Source: VRUE01 sp963703175
GTDB taxonomy: Bacteria > Actinomycetota > Thermoleophilia > Solirubrobacterales > 70-9
Reading direction: 5' to 3'
Assembly (NCBI GenBank): GCA_963703175.1
Contig: OY969794.1
Location: 1,488,001-1,552,000 of the forward strand
Length of the DNA: 64,000 nucleotides
The first letter of the stretch is position 1. Each line of letters begins with the position of its first letter. Below, in pieces: positions 29,513-38,887 of this stretch. The notes beneath the pieces were generated by a model. The model worked only from the letters and a program-made list of their open reading frames with translations. It made no database searches and was not told where the DNA came from. The translations under genes were made by a program, and so were the position numbers.

Positions 29513-32500
29513 ATGAAGTTCCTCAGGAGCCTTGGCCTCTTGGCCGTCACGGTTGGTCTTGCGGCTGCCCTGCCGGCAGTCGCCTCGGCGACCGAACTTG
29601 TGAGCGGCAGCGAAATGGTCACCACGGGATCGACGGTCAGCTCCGAAACCGAGGGCTCGCAGGTCCTCAGCAATCCGTTCGTGAGCATCGAATGCACCGG
29701 CTCGACCCTCGCGGCGAAAACCACCAACACAGGCGGCGTGAGCGAAACAGTCAAAGCGAACGTTGAAACGCTGACGTTCACCGGCTGCAGCGCGACGGTG
29801 ACGGTCCTGGCCAAAGGCACCTTGGAAATCCACACACAAGAAGGCAGCGCCAACAACAACGGCACGCTCACATCGACCGGCGCCGAAGTGACAACCGAAA
29901 AATCAGGCATCCACTGCATCTACAAAACCTCGAGCACCAAAATCGGCACCCTCACAGGCTCCGCCAGCACCGGCGGAACAGCGACAATCGACATCGCAGG
30001 GACGATTCCGCGCACCGGCGGCAGCCCGTTATGCGGCTCCACCGGCCAGTGGAAAGGCTCCTACAAAGTCACGACGCCCGACACCTTGAGCGTGGACGCC
30101 CCGCCGCCCGCCGCGACCACGCTCACCACCTCGCTCTCAGGGGAAGGGAAATCGGGCGAAGAAATCACCGTCCTCGAGGGCACCAAAGTCAAAGACCAGG
30201 CGACTTTGAGTGGCAAAAACGCCAGCATCGCCACCGGTACGATCAAGTACTTCGTCTACTCGGACAGCAAATGCGAAAAACTCGTCACCGGCGCGGGGGA
30301 AACGGCTTTCACCGAAGGCAAAGTCCCAGCCTCGGAAGAAAAAACGCTGGAAGCCGGCACCGTCTACTACTGGCAAGCCGAATACACCGGCGACTCGAAA
30401 AACGCCGCCTCGAAAAGCACCTGCGGCAAAGAGATCTTGACCGTCAAGGCCGCGACCTCGCTCGCCACCTCCCTCTCAGGGGAAGAAAAATCAGGCGAAG
30501 AAATCACCGTCAACGAGGGCGCCAAAGTCAAAGACACGGCGACGCTCAGCGGCACCAAATCGTCTACCGCGACCGGCAAAGCCAAATACAAGGTCTACTC
30601 GGACAGCAAATGCGAAACGCTGGTCAGCGAAGCGGGCGAAGTGACCGTCAGCGGCACCAGTGTCCCCGCCTCGGAAGAAAAAACGCTGGAAGCAGGGGCG
30701 ATCTACTACTGGCAGGCTGAATACCTCGGGGACTCGCTGCACCAGGCCTCGAAAAGCACCTGCGGCAAAGAGGTCTTGACCGTCAAGGCCCTCGTCTCGA
30801 TCTCCACGCTGCTCGCCGGGCTCGGCGCGGAAGGCGAAGAAACGGTCGAAGGCGAAGAAATAAGCGTTCCCGCCGGCACCGCCGCCGTCGACACGGCGAC
30901 GCTGAGCGGCACCAAAGCCTCCCAAGCCACCGGCAGCCTCGAATACTTCGTCTACTCGGATAGCAAATGCGAAAAACTCGTCACCGGCGCGGGGGAAGTC
31001 GAAGTCAAAGGCACCGCAGTCCCCGCATCCGACGAAGTGACCCTGGAAGAAGGCACTTACTACTGGCAGGCCGTCTACTCAGGTGACGCGCTGCACCAAG
31101 GTTCGACGAGCAACTGCGGGGACGAGATAGCCCGAGCGATCGCTCCGACGACGCTCACCACGACCCTCGGGGGGGAAGGGAAAGAAGGGGCGGAAATCGA
31201 AGTGGCGGAAGGAACCGCCGTTACCGACAGCGCCAAACTGGCCGGCAAAAAGGCCTCCGAAGCGACGGGTAACGTCGAATATTTCGTCTATTCGGACATC
31301 GACTGCGAAGAGCTCGTCGCCGAAGCAGGCAAAGTGACGGTGGCCGGCGGAACTGTCCCAGCATCCACGCCGCAGACCCTCAAAGCGGGCATCTACTTCT
31401 GGAAGGCGGAGTACTCGGGCGACGGCTCCAACTACATGTCGAGGAGCCCCTGCGGCTCGGGGGTCCTGCTCGTGACGCCCCGCATCACCACCGAACTGTC
31501 CGGCGGCGAAAGCTCCGGGGAGGAGATCGTCGTCACCGAAGGGACGCTCGTCAGCGACAGCGCGACGCTGCACGGCGGCAAAGCCGCCGAAGCGACGGGG
31601 ACGGTGCAGTATCTCGTCTACTCCGACGAAGATTGCGAAGAACTGGTCACCGAAGCGGGAGAAGTCGAAGTCGAAGGGGCAACGGTCCCGCCATCGGAAG
31701 AACTGGAACTCGAACAGGGCACCTACTACTGGATGGCGGATTACTCGGGCGAAGGCGAAAACCCGCCCGCGACGAGCGTCTGCGGCTCGGAGATGGCGGT
31801 CGTCGTCACCTCCACCTCGCTGACCACGACGCTTGCGGGCGGCGGTGAAGAAGGGGCGGAAATCGAAGTCGAAGAGGGGACCGCCGTCAGCGACAACGCC
31901 GAACTGACCGGTACCAACGCCGCCACGGCGGAGGGGTCGGTCAGCTACATCGTCTACGCGGACAGCGAATGCACCGAAGTGGTGGCGCTCGCCGGCGACG
32001 TCGACGTCAGCAAAGGGAGCGTGCCCGCCTCAGAAGAAGTCGCCCTTCCCGCGGGCACCTACTACTGGCAGGCCAGCTACTCGGGGGATGGCGTCAACCA
32101 GGCCTCGACGGGTGCCTGCGGGGCCGAGATCGAGGTGGTCACGGCGGGGATCACGACCATGCTCTCAAGTGGTGAAGAATCGGGCGCCGAGCTCGAAGTC
32201 GACGAAGGAGCGGGGGTCACCGACGCCGCCACGCTGCACGGGCCATATGCCACCGAAGCGACGGGCAGCGTCGAATACTTCGTCTATGGGGACAACCAGT
32301 GCGAAGAACTGGTCGCCGAAGCCGGCGAAGTGACCGTGGAAGGGGCGAGCGTTCCCTCCTCAGAAGAAGTGGAACTGGAAGAACCTGGCGTCTACTACTG
32401 GCAGGCCGTCTACTCCGGCGACGGCACAAACCCGCCCGCGACGAGCACATGCGGTACCGAGCAAGAGATCGTCGCCAACCAGCTCAAAAAGACGTACGCC

Positions 32501-33511
32501 GCTCTCGGCGACTCGTACTCCGCCGGTCAGGGGCTCGAGTTCGATAAAGGCAGTTACTACCAAGCCACGAACGAACACCTGCTGTTCGTGCACACCGCGA
32601 ACCGGTGCCACCGCAGCTTCATGGCCTGGCCGGCGCTGATCGCGATACAGAAATGGGGAGCGGGGGTGGTCGTCGAAAACACGGTCTTCAACCAGGCGCC
32701 CGCGCGGTTCATCTTCCGGGCCTGCAACGAAGCGGAGACGAAACACCTCTGGGCCGGTGCCGCAGCGGGTGGCCAATATGACGAGTGGGTCTCGGGCCCG
32801 CTGGCGCAGTGGATCCCGACCCCCGCGCAGGACCTTTGGCTCACAACCCCCGGCGGGACGCCCAACGGCAAAGCCAACCCGAACATCAGCACGGTCACGC
32901 TGACGATCGGAGGCAACGACGCAGGTTTCGCCCCGATCGGCTGGGCCTGCCTCCAATTCGCCTCCGAGAAACCTGCTGAGCTACTCGCAGAGCTAGTACC
33001 CAAATGTCAGACGAAAATTAAGACTCGCGAAAAAGGCTTCGCGGCAGTACAGGCGAAAATCCTGGTGGTCCTCGAAGACATCGCGGCGAAAGCGCCGAAC
33101 GCCCGCATCGCCATTCCGATGTACCCGTCGATGCTCAGCCTGCGGGGTGTGGACATCTCCGTGGCGGGGAAAGCGGCCTTTATCAACGACACCAAAGTCG
33201 GAGCCGACGGTTTGACCATAGCTGGGTCGCTCGAGAGGTTCATCAGCCACCTGAACAGAACGGTCAGGGAAGCGGTCTTAGAAGCGAAGGAAAAAAAAGT
33301 AAACGTGCAGACTGTCGAGGACACCTACCACGCGTTCGCGAATGGTGGGCACCGCTTGGGCGATGTCGGCGCGCCCTGGGCGACCGGATTTACGGGCTTG
33401 CTCAATCCGGGGGAAAGCTTCCACCCAAACCACTGTGGTCATTATGCCTTGGCGGCAGCGGTCTATGAAGACCTTGCTCCCAATGACGCTCCGCCTGCCC
33501 TATGTCCCTGA
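29513..33511 (+). CDS. Secreted seven-repeat Ig-like protein with C-terminal SGNH hydrolase domain
   Basis: 1332 residues; ATG 29513 follows GAGGAGG by 6 bp. A signal peptide (KFLRSLGLLAVTVGLAAALP, cleavage near ASA) and an N-terminal beta domain (about 28-200) are followed by seven repeats of about 110 residues (about 202-990). Each repeat has a TTLTTSLSGEGKSGEE-like start, a YFVYSDSKCEKLV strand, VPASEEKTLEAG and YYWQAEYTGD, and one further Cys near STCGKE. The last 340 residues are an SGNH/GDSL-type esterase: YAALGDSYSAGQG (block I), TLTIGGNDAGF (block III), SFHPNHCGHYALA (block V Asp-replaced/His). Likely an extracellular esterase held out on a stalk. No sortase motif seen. Confidence 0.88.
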   Translation: MKFLRSLGLLAVTVGLAAALPAVASATELVSGSEMVTTGSTVSSETEGSQVLSNPFVSIECTGSTLAAKTTNTGGVSETVKANVETLTFTGCSATVTVLAKGTLEIHTQEGSANNNGTLTSTGAEVTTEKSGIHCIYKTSSTKIGTLTGSASTGGTATIDIAGTIPRTGGSPLCGSTGQWKGSYKVTTPDTLSVDAPPPAATTLTTSLSGEGKSGEEITVLEGTKVKDQATLSGKNASIATGTIKYFVYSDSKCEKLVTGAGETAFTEGKVPASEEKTLEAGTVYYWQAEYTGDSKNAASKSTCGKEILTVKAATSLATSLSGEEKSGEEITVNEGAKVKDTATLSGTKSSTATGKAKYKVYSDSKCETLVSEAGEVTVSGTSVPASEEKTLEAGAIYYWQAEYLGDSLHQASKSTCGKEVLTVKALVSISTLLAGLGAEGEETVEGEEISVPAGTAAVDTATLSGTKASQATGSLEYFVYSDSKCEKLVTGAGEVEVKGTAVPASDEVTLEEGTYYWQAVYSGDALHQGSTSNCGDEIARAIAPTTLTTTLGGEGKEGAEIEVAEGTAVTDSAKLAGKKASEATGNVEYFVYSDIDCEELVAEAGKVTVAGGTVPASTPQTLKAGIYFWKAEYSGDGSNYMSRSPCGSGVLLVTPRITTELSGGESSGEEIVVTEGTLVSDSATLHGGKAAEATGTVQYLVYSDEDCEELVTEAGEVEVEGATVPPSEELELEQGTYYWMADYSGEGENPPATSVCGSEMAVVVTSTSLTTTLAGGGEEGAEIEVEEGTAVSDNAELTGTNAATAEGSVSYIVYADSECTEVVALAGDVDVSKGSVPASEEVALPAGTYYWQASYSGDGVNQASTGACGAEIEVVTAGITTMLSSGEESGAELEVDEGAGVTDAATLHGPYATEATGSVEYFVYGDNQCEELVAEAGEVTVEGASVPSSEEVELEEPGVYYWQAVYSGDGTNPPATSTCGTEQEIVANQLKKTYAALGDSYSAGQGLEFDKGSYYQATNEHLLFVHTANRCHRSFMAWPALIAIQKWGAGVVVENTVFNQAPARFIFRACNEAETKHLWAGAAAGGQYDEWVSGPLAQWIPTPAQDLWLTTPGGTPNGKANPNISTVTLTIGGNDAGFAPIGWACLQFASEKPAELLAELVPKCQTKIKTREKGFAAVQAKILVVLEDIAAKAPNARIAIPMYPSMLSLRGVDISVAGKAAFINDTKVGADGLTIAGSLERFISHLNRTVREAVLEAKEKKVNVQTVEDTYHAFANGGHRLGDVGAPWATGFTGLLNPGESFHPNHCGHYALAAAVYEDLAPNDAPPALCP
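30118..32482 (+). repeat. Seven tandem about 330-bp coding repeats
   Basis: Seven diverged copies, each about 110 codons, inside the secreted SGNH protein. The first two are the most alike and later ones more Glu-rich, suggesting stepwise duplication. Each has two Cys (in SDSKCE and STCG positions), probably one disulfide per repeat. Recombination between repeats could change stalk length. Confidence 0.8.
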
Positions 33512-33740
33512 CGGTGATGCGAGCTATTCAGCGGCAGCCAGCCACCGGCGCTCCTTCGAGCGCATCACCGGCGTCGCGAGGAGGCTGCCGAGACGGCGCC
33601 GCAGGGAACGCAGTCGGGAGTCGTGATCGGGGGGCTGTTTGCTTGAAGGGCTATCGATCTCCCGGAAGTGTCGGGAGAACTCGGAGTCAGTTCACACTAG
33701 TGGCTCAAATGGAGCGCGATTCGGTGGCATCGCTGGGGAT

Positions 33741-33777
33741 TCAGCAGAAGCCCCCGACTAGCAGGGGCTTCTGCTGA
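33741..33777 (-). terminator. tRNA-Ala(CGC) terminator hairpin
   Basis: TCAGCAGAAGCCCC (33741-33754) pairs perfectly with GGGGCTTCTGCTGA (33764-33777), a 14-bp stem with a 9-nt loop, immediately after the 3' end of the leftward tRNA gene. No T-tract follows. Part of the stem recurs at 29066. Confidence 0.65.
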
Positions 33778-33850
33778 TGGAGCTAGGCGGATTCGAACCG
33801 CCGACCTCCTGGGTGCGATCCAGGCGCTCTGCCAGCTGAGCTATAGCCCC
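33778..33850 (-). tRNA. tRNA-Ala(CGC)
   Basis: 73 nt. The acceptor stem GGGGCTA/TAGCTCC contains the G3-U70 pair that identifies alanine tRNA. Anticodon stem CCTGG/CCAGG encloses ATCGCAC, anticodon CGC (reads GCG). The T-arm is GGCGG-TTCGAAT-CCGCC. CCA is not encoded. Its 3' end is the apparent insertion point of the 21.5-33.8 kb cassettes. Confidence 0.93.
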
Positions 33851-33933
33851 TCGTGCGTGGTTGGGAGGATCGTCCCAGATACCGCGCAAGCGCAAGGATA
33901 ACCGCATAGTCTTTAGGTTCCCCAGGGATCAGC

Positions 33934-34797
33934 ATGGGCATTCTCGACGACGCGATCAAAGAGCACCTGGAGCTGAAGCGCCAGCACGGCGCCGACGACT
34001 CCGAGTTGAAGCAGCTCGAGGACGAGGCGTTTGGCGCTGCCGAGCGGCCTGGCGACGAGGGCTCGGCGCCCGATCCGCTGGCCGAGGCGCCGACCGAATT
34101 TATGGAACAGCCGCCGGAGGCAGCCCCGGCAGGCGAGCAGGCAGAGAGCCCTCGATCCCGGCGTCCTGACATCGCCGACCTGCAGGAGGCTCCGCCCGCG
34201 CCGCCCCAGGAGAGCCCTGCGGAACCCGAGGCTCCGGCCGAGGAGGAGTCGCCGGCGATGGAACACGAGGCCGTGGCCGATACGCCCGCCGAGTCCGCGC
34301 CTGAGTCCGAGCTTGCCGGCGGCCCGAACACCGCGGAGCGGGAAGCCATCGCCGAGCAGCCGACCGAGATGTACGACATCGAGGAGGAGCTTTCCTCCTC
34401 GCAGGCCGAGGGCCCCTCCGAGGAGGAGCTGGTCGAGGAGGAGATCGACGAGCCGCGCCTGGCCCCGGTCGACCCACTCGCCGGCCTCGATGCAGACACC
34501 GATGCCGAGGAGGAGGACGAGTACGAGGAGGACGACGACTTCTGGGACGAGAAGCGCCTCTCCGACGAGCTCGACCAGGCGCTAGAGGCACCGATCGAGG
34601 CTGAGGTCGAGGAGGAGGTCGAGGTCGAGATTACCGAGGTCGTCGAGGAGGAGGTTGAGGCCGAGGATCCGCCGCCCGCCGCAGACCCCGACGAGGATGT
34701 GCTCGAGGAGACCCCGGACTTCCTCGAGGAGACCCCGGAGGACGACCAGCTCTGGTTCGAGCAAAAGCCCCCCAAGGACTTTGACTTCGACGACTGA
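33934..34797 (+). CDS. Acidic, disordered protein with conserved MGILDDAI N-terminus
   Basis: 287 residues. The first 35 (MGILDDAIKEHLELKRQHGA, then DDSELKQLEDEAFG) form a charged helix and are, from memory, conserved across this actinobacterial class. The remainder is dominated by Glu, Asp, Pro and Ala, with runs such as EEEDEYEEDDDFWDE and repeated acidic EVEEEVEVEI segments, so it should be intrinsically disordered and strongly negative. No domain with known function. It lies between two tRNA-Ala genes. The long opposite-strand frame over it is an artefact of biased composition. Confidence 0.8.
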   Translation: MGILDDAIKEHLELKRQHGADDSELKQLEDEAFGAAERPGDEGSAPDPLAEAPTEFMEQPPEAAPAGEQAESPRSRRPDIADLQEAPPAPPQESPAEPEAPAEEESPAMEHEAVADTPAESAPESELAGGPNTAEREAIAEQPTEMYDIEEELSSSQAEGPSEEELVEEEIDEPRLAPVDPLAGLDADTDAEEEDEYEEDDDFWDEKRLSDELDQALEAPIEAEVEEEVEVEITEVVEEEVEAEDPPPAADPDEDVLEETPDFLEETPEDDQLWFEQKPPKDFDFDD

Positions 34798-34840
34798 GTT
34801 CGTGGCGAGCCCACCCTCGCCCGCCTTACAATTTCGACGA

Positions 34841-34913
34841 GGGGCCATAGCTCAGCTGGAAGAGCGCCGCCTTTGCAAGGCGGAGGTCGCCGGTTCGAGC
34901 CCGGCTGGCTCCA
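34841..34913 (+). tRNA. tRNA-Ala(TGC)
   Basis: 73 nt. Acceptor GGGGCCA/TGGCTCC with G3-U70. Anticodon stem CCGCC/GGCGG encloses TTTGCAA, anticodon TGC. T-arm GCCGG-TTCGAGC-CCGGC. CCA not encoded. Lies 43 bp after the acidic-protein gene and 44 bp before the dipeptidase gene. Confidence 0.95.
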
Positions 34914-34957
34914 CTTAGCTTTGACTTTCCAATCTGGGTTCGTTTAGGCTGGCGCGC

Positions 34958-36154
34958 ATGATCGCCGATCTTCACGCGCACTACCCGATGCATGTCATCA
35001 ACGAGATGGACCCGGGGACGACGGCCAAGTTGATGAAAAAGCCGGGGCCGAGTTTCCGCGACCGTGTTCAGGCGCTGGTCCTGAAACTCGCCAACAAACT
35101 CGACAACTACCCCAGCTGGGATGGGACCTACCGGGTCACTCCTGAGACCCTGCGCGAGGGCGAGGTCGGGCTGGCGATGTCGGTCCTGCTCGGGCCGTTC
35201 GACGAGATGGACCTCGACACGCATTACGGGGCGGCGCCGGAGCCCGGGTACTTCCCCAACCTGATCGCGAGCCTCGAAGCGGTCGAGCAGGAGGTGGCGA
35301 GGCAGGACCGCTCGCAGCTGCGTCTGGTCCACAACCGGACCGAGCTGGACGACTGCATCGCCGCCGGGGCGACGGCGCTGGTCCACGCCGTCGAGGGGGG
35401 CTGCCTCCTCGGCGACACCGACGCCGAAATCGAAGCCAACTGCGCCGAGCTGGCGAAGCGAGGCGTCGGCTACGTCACCGTCGCGCACCTCTTCTTCCGC
35501 CAGGTGGCCACCAATGCCAACGCGGTGCCCTTCATGCCGGACCCGGTCTATGACTTCTTCTTCCCGCAGCGAGGTAAGGACAGGCTGACCCCACGCGGCG
35601 AAGCCGTCGTACGCGGCCTGGTCGAAAACCGCATCCTCATCGACCTCAGCCATATGGACCCGGGCGGGATCTGGGAGACCTTCGCCTTCCTCGACGAGAT
35701 CGACCCCAACGGCGAGGTGCCGGTGATCTCGACCCATGCCGGCTATCGCTTCGGCAAGCAGGAATACATGTGCGACGAGGAGATCGTGCTCCAGATCAAG
35801 CGCCGCAAGGGAGTCGTCGGCCTGATCATGGCCCAGCACCAGCTCAACGACGGGATCCGCAAGAAAGGCGACTACACCGAGACGCTCGACGAATCCCTGG
35901 AGGTCATCTACACACACATCGACAAAATCGCCGAGATCACCGGTGGCTACGAGCAGATCGCCCTCGGCACCGACTTCGACGGCTTCATCAAACCGAGCAT
36001 GGGCGGCTTGAAGGACTCGTCGGATCTGAGGCACCTCGAGGCGGCCCTGCGCGAACACTACGGCGACGAGAACGCCGAACGGATGCTGTGGAAGAACGCG
36101 CTCGGCGTGCTGCAGACGCTGTGGCCGAAGTCGCCTGCCCGGCCGCCGGCGTGA
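34958..36154 (+). CDS. Membrane dipeptidase (peptidase family M19)
   Basis: 398 residues, the normal M19 length. Metal-site elements in order: LHAHYP (HxH), VHAVEGG (bridging Glu), LIDLSHMDPGG (His), ISTHAGYR (His) and LGTDFDGF (Asp). The family hydrolyses dipeptides, including some with D-residues, using two zinc ions in a TIM barrel. No signal peptide, so probably cytosolic despite the family name. Its stop overlaps the next gene in a GTGA junction, so the two are co-translated. Confidence 0.9.
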   Translation: MIADLHAHYPMHVINEMDPGTTAKLMKKPGPSFRDRVQALVLKLANKLDNYPSWDGTYRVTPETLREGEVGLAMSVLLGPFDEMDLDTHYGAAPEPGYFPNLIASLEAVEQEVARQDRSQLRLVHNRTELDDCIAAGATALVHAVEGGCLLGDTDAEIEANCAELAKRGVGYVTVAHLFFRQVATNANAVPFMPDPVYDFFFPQRGKDRLTPRGEAVVRGLVENRILIDLSHMDPGGIWETFAFLDEIDPNGEVPVISTHAGYRFGKQEYMCDEEIVLQIKRRKGVVGLIMAQHQLNDGIRKKGDYTETLDESLEVIYTHIDKIAEITGGYEQIALGTDFDGFIKPSMGGLKDSSDLRHLEAALREHYGDENAERMLWKNALGVLQTLWPKSPARPPA

Positions 36155-37923
36155 GCGAGTCCGCGCGCACACCGGCCGCCGACGGGTTTCATCACCCGGC
36201 CTCAGAGCCGGAGCTGGTCGAACTGGTCAAGGCCGCCTACCGCGAAGGCCGGCAGCTGCGCGTGCGCGGCGCCGCGCACTCGCCCTGCGACGCGGTCTAC
36301 ACCGACCCGGCGGGAACGCGTCCCGACCGAGTCAGCGTGCAGATGCCGCCGCCCGGACCCAACTTCAACCTGATGCTCGACCGCTACCGCGGCTGGCGCG
36401 TGCGCGACGAGGGCCGCAAGCTGGTCGAGGCGGACGCCGGCATTCATCTCGGCGCCGACCCCAGCGACCCGACCGGCACGGCAACCCTAGAGACCAGCCT
36501 GTTGTGGCAACTGGCCACTAAGAAGGGCTGGTCCCTGCAGGACACCGGCGGCATCACCCACCAGACCGTCAGCGGCTTCACCGCCACCGGCTCCTCGGGC
36601 GGCTCGCTCAAGTTCTCCGCCAACCGCAACCTCTGGGGCTTCCGCATCGTCGACGGCCGCGGCGAGGTGCACGAAGTGACGCGCGAGGACGCCGACCCCG
36701 AGCTCTTCTACGCGATGTGCCCCAACCTCGGGCTGCTCGGCGTCGTCTCGACGATCGTCCTCGAGTGCGTCGATGCCTTCGACATCGAAGGGGAAGAGGC
36801 GACGACGACGGTCGAGACCTGCCCGGTGGACCTGTTCGGCACGGGCGCCCTGGATCATCCCTCGCTAGAGCAGTTCCTCCGCGACGCCGACTTCTCCCGG
36901 CTCGAGTGGTGGCCGCAACGCGGCGCCGACCGGGTGCTCACCTGGCAGGCCAGGCGAATCGAGGCCAAGCCCGGCTTCAAGCCCAAGCCCTACACCCAGT
37001 TCGGCGACGACCCGGAAACCCAGCAGCACCTCTTCGGCATCCTCTTCACGATCATCGGCAACCTCGGCGACCTCTCGCGGGCCAAGGACAAGCTCGAGGA
37101 CGACTTCGACCAGCTGAAGAAGGTGCTGGAGCTGCTCGGCCGCAAGGACCTCGGCGAGGTCGGCGAGCTGCTTGGCAAGGCGCTCGCGGCGGCGGCCGAG
37201 TTCGGCGTCGACGCGGCGATCACCCTGCTAGAGCCGGTCGCGGGGATGATCGAACGCAAGCTGCCCGACTTCTTCCCCCGCCTCGTCGACATCTTCATCC
37301 CCCTCGACGCCGACAAAGACGGCGCCGAAAAGGGCAAGCCGCAGACGTTTCAGGACTGGGGCTGGCGCGGCCTGCCGATGGACAACCAGGCCAGCGACGT
37401 GCTGATGCCGACCGAGTTCACCGAGGCCTGGGTCCCGCTCTCCCGCACTCAGCAGGCGATGCAGCTGCTGCGCGACTACTTCGCTGCGGCCGGGGAGGAC
37501 GGCGCCGAGGCGCTGCGCCGCACCGGCACCTACGCCTGGGAGCTGTACGCGGTGATGCCCGAGCGGTTCTGGCTGAACGCCGCCCACAGCAACGGTGAGG
37601 ACGAGTGGCAAGGCGGCGCGCTGCGGATCGACCCGTACTGGTTCGCCGAGAACGCCGAGGACCCGACCGAGACGCTCTACGCCGGCTTCTGGTCGCTGCT
37701 GCGCGAGGCCGAGATCCCGTTCCGGCTGCACTGGGGGAAGTTCCAGCCGCCGGTCACCGCGGGCGATCGCACCTGGGTCGACTTCTTCCGTGCCCAGTAC
37801 CCGCGCTGGGACGACTTCCTGCGCCTGCGCGCCGAGCGCGACCCGAACAACATCTTCCTCACCGAGTACTGGCGCGACCGCTTCGGGCTCTGGGACGAGC
37901 CGGGACCGAGCCCGATCAGCTAG
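36151..37923 (+). CDS. FAD-dependent oxidoreductase, aldonolactone-oxidase (ALO) type
   Basis: 590 residues from GTG 36151, overlapping the dipeptidase stop; the longer open frame starting at 35770 lies inside that gene and is rejected. The N-terminal PCMH-type FAD domain shows REGRQLRVRGAAHSPCDAVY and TGSSGGSLKFSANRNLWGFR. The C-terminal ALO-like part shows FWLNAAHSNGEDEWQGG, PFRLHWGKFQPP and a final RAERDPNNIFLTEYWRDRFG, typical of D-arabinono- or gulono-lactone oxidases. A central insertion (about 300-430) is helical. Larger than usual (about 430-450), so the substrate may differ. Confidence 0.85.
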   Translation: MSESARTPAADGFHHPASEPELVELVKAAYREGRQLRVRGAAHSPCDAVYTDPAGTRPDRVSVQMPPPGPNFNLMLDRYRGWRVRDEGRKLVEADAGIHLGADPSDPTGTATLETSLLWQLATKKGWSLQDTGGITHQTVSGFTATGSSGGSLKFSANRNLWGFRIVDGRGEVHEVTREDADPELFYAMCPNLGLLGVVSTIVLECVDAFDIEGEEATTTVETCPVDLFGTGALDHPSLEQFLRDADFSRLEWWPQRGADRVLTWQARRIEAKPGFKPKPYTQFGDDPETQQHLFGILFTIIGNLGDLSRAKDKLEDDFDQLKKVLELLGRKDLGEVGELLGKALAAAAEFGVDAAITLLEPVAGMIERKLPDFFPRLVDIFIPLDADKDGAEKGKPQTFQDWGWRGLPMDNQASDVLMPTEFTEAWVPLSRTQQAMQLLRDYFAAAGEDGAEALRRTGTYAWELYAVMPERFWLNAAHSNGEDEWQGGALRIDPYWFAENAEDPTETLYAGFWSLLREAEIPFRLHWGKFQPPVTAGDRTWVDFFRAQYPRWDDFLRLRAERDPNNIFLTEYWRDRFGLWDEPGPSPIS

Positions 37924-38887
37924 CGACGGCCGACTGCGGCAGGTTCTGGTCCGCGTGGTAGCTGCTGCGCACCAGCGGCCCCGACGCCACCGACTCGAAG
38001 CCCATCGCGTAGGCCTCGCGCTCCAGCGCTGCGAACTCATCCGGGTGCCAGTAACGCTCGACCGGCAGGTGGTTCTCGGTCGGCCGCAGGTACTGGCCGA
38101 CGGTCAGCACCTGGACTCGGTGCTCGCGCAGCAGGCCGAAGGTCTCGACCATCTCCTCGAAGCTCTCGCCGAGCCCGACCATCAGCCCCGACTTGGTGAC
38201 GACGTCGGCGCCGCCCATCTCCTTGGCCATCTTCAGCACCCGCGCCGAGCGCAGGAACTTGGAGCCGCGGCGCGCCCTCGGGTAGAGCCGCGGCACCGTC
38301 TCGACGTTGTGGTTGAAGACGTCGGGGCGCTCGTGGATCACCTTGGCCAGCGGCATCTCCTGACCGCGAAAGTCGGGCGTCAGCACCTCGACCTTGCAGC
38401 CGGGCGCCTGCATCCGGATCGAGCGGATCGTGCCGACGAAGGCGCTCGCCCCGTAGTCGGGCAGGTCGTCGCGGTCGACCGAGGTGACGACGGCGTGGCG
38501 CAGCCCCATTCGCTTCACCTGGTTGGCGACACGCAGCGGCTCCAGCGGGTCGTTCCAGCTCGGCACCCCCGTCTTCACGTTGCAGAAGCCGCAGCGGCGG
38601 GTGCAGACGTCGCCGAGAATCATGAAGGTCGCCGTGCCGCGCTCCCAACACTCGCCGACGTTGGGGCAGTTGGCCTCCTCGCAGACGGTGTGCAGTCCCT
38701 CGCCGCCGATCTCCGCCTTCAGCCGCCGGTAGGTCGGCCCACCCGGCGCCGGCACCTTCAGCCAGGGCGGCTTGCGGGTGCGGCGGAAGGGGACGGCGCC
38801 CTCGGCGCTCGCGGCCGTCCCGCCGGGCTTGGCGCGCGAGCGGGTGACGTGGACGCGCTCGGTCGGCTCTGCGATCTGTTCGCTCAT
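37916..38887 (-). CDS. lipA: Lipoyl synthase
   Basis: 323 residues. Radical-SAM enzyme that inserts two sulfurs into octanoyl groups on lipoyl domains. Auxiliary cluster CEEANCPNVGEC, radical-SAM cluster CTRRCGFC, and the C-terminal serine ligand in VRSSYHAD are all present, with KSGLMVGLGE in the barrel. Its ATG overlaps the lipB stop by 4 bp. It serves the PDH E2 gene nearby. The 3' end overlaps the convergent oxidase gene by 8 bp. Confidence 0.97.
   Translation of the reverse strand: MSEQIAEPTERVHVTRSRAKPGGTAASAEGAVPFRRTRKPPWLKVPAPGGPTYRRLKAEIGGEGLHTVCEEANCPNVGECWERGTATFMILGDVCTRRCGFCNVKTGVPSWNDPLEPLRVANQVKRMGLRHAVVTSVDRDDLPDYGASAFVGTIRSIRMQAPGCKVEVLTPDFRGQEMPLAKVIHERPDVFNHNVETVPRLYPRARRGSKFLRSARVLKMAKEMGGADVVTKSGLMVGLGESFEEMVETFGLLREHRVQVLTVGQYLRPTENHLPVERYWHPDEFAALEREAYAMGFESVASGPLVRSSYHADQNLPQSAVAS

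Noticed and set aside
30118..32482. Possible CRISPR array or large tandem repeat
   Set aside because: Repeats are about 330 bp, coding, in frame and diverged; no short direct repeats with spacers.
21549..33777. Hidden integrase or transposase in the tRNA-Ala cassettes
   Set aside because: No protein in either strand shows tyrosine- or serine-recombinase or DDE motifs; the element set is recombinase-free as far as can be seen.
33783..34814. 343-codon minus-strand frame, Ser-rich
   Set aside because: Antisense to the acidic protein (GAG/GAC codons read as CTC/TCC-type Ser and Leu) and runs into tRNA-Ala(CGC).
35770..36150. Upstream extension of the ALO-type oxidase
   Set aside because: Lies inside the dipeptidase gene; the GTG at 36151 with GTGA overlap gives a normal N-terminus.
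34826..36172. 448-codon minus-strand frame opposite the dipeptidase
   Set aside because: The plus strand encodes a full M19 peptidase with all metal ligands; this frame also crosses tRNA-Ala(TGC).
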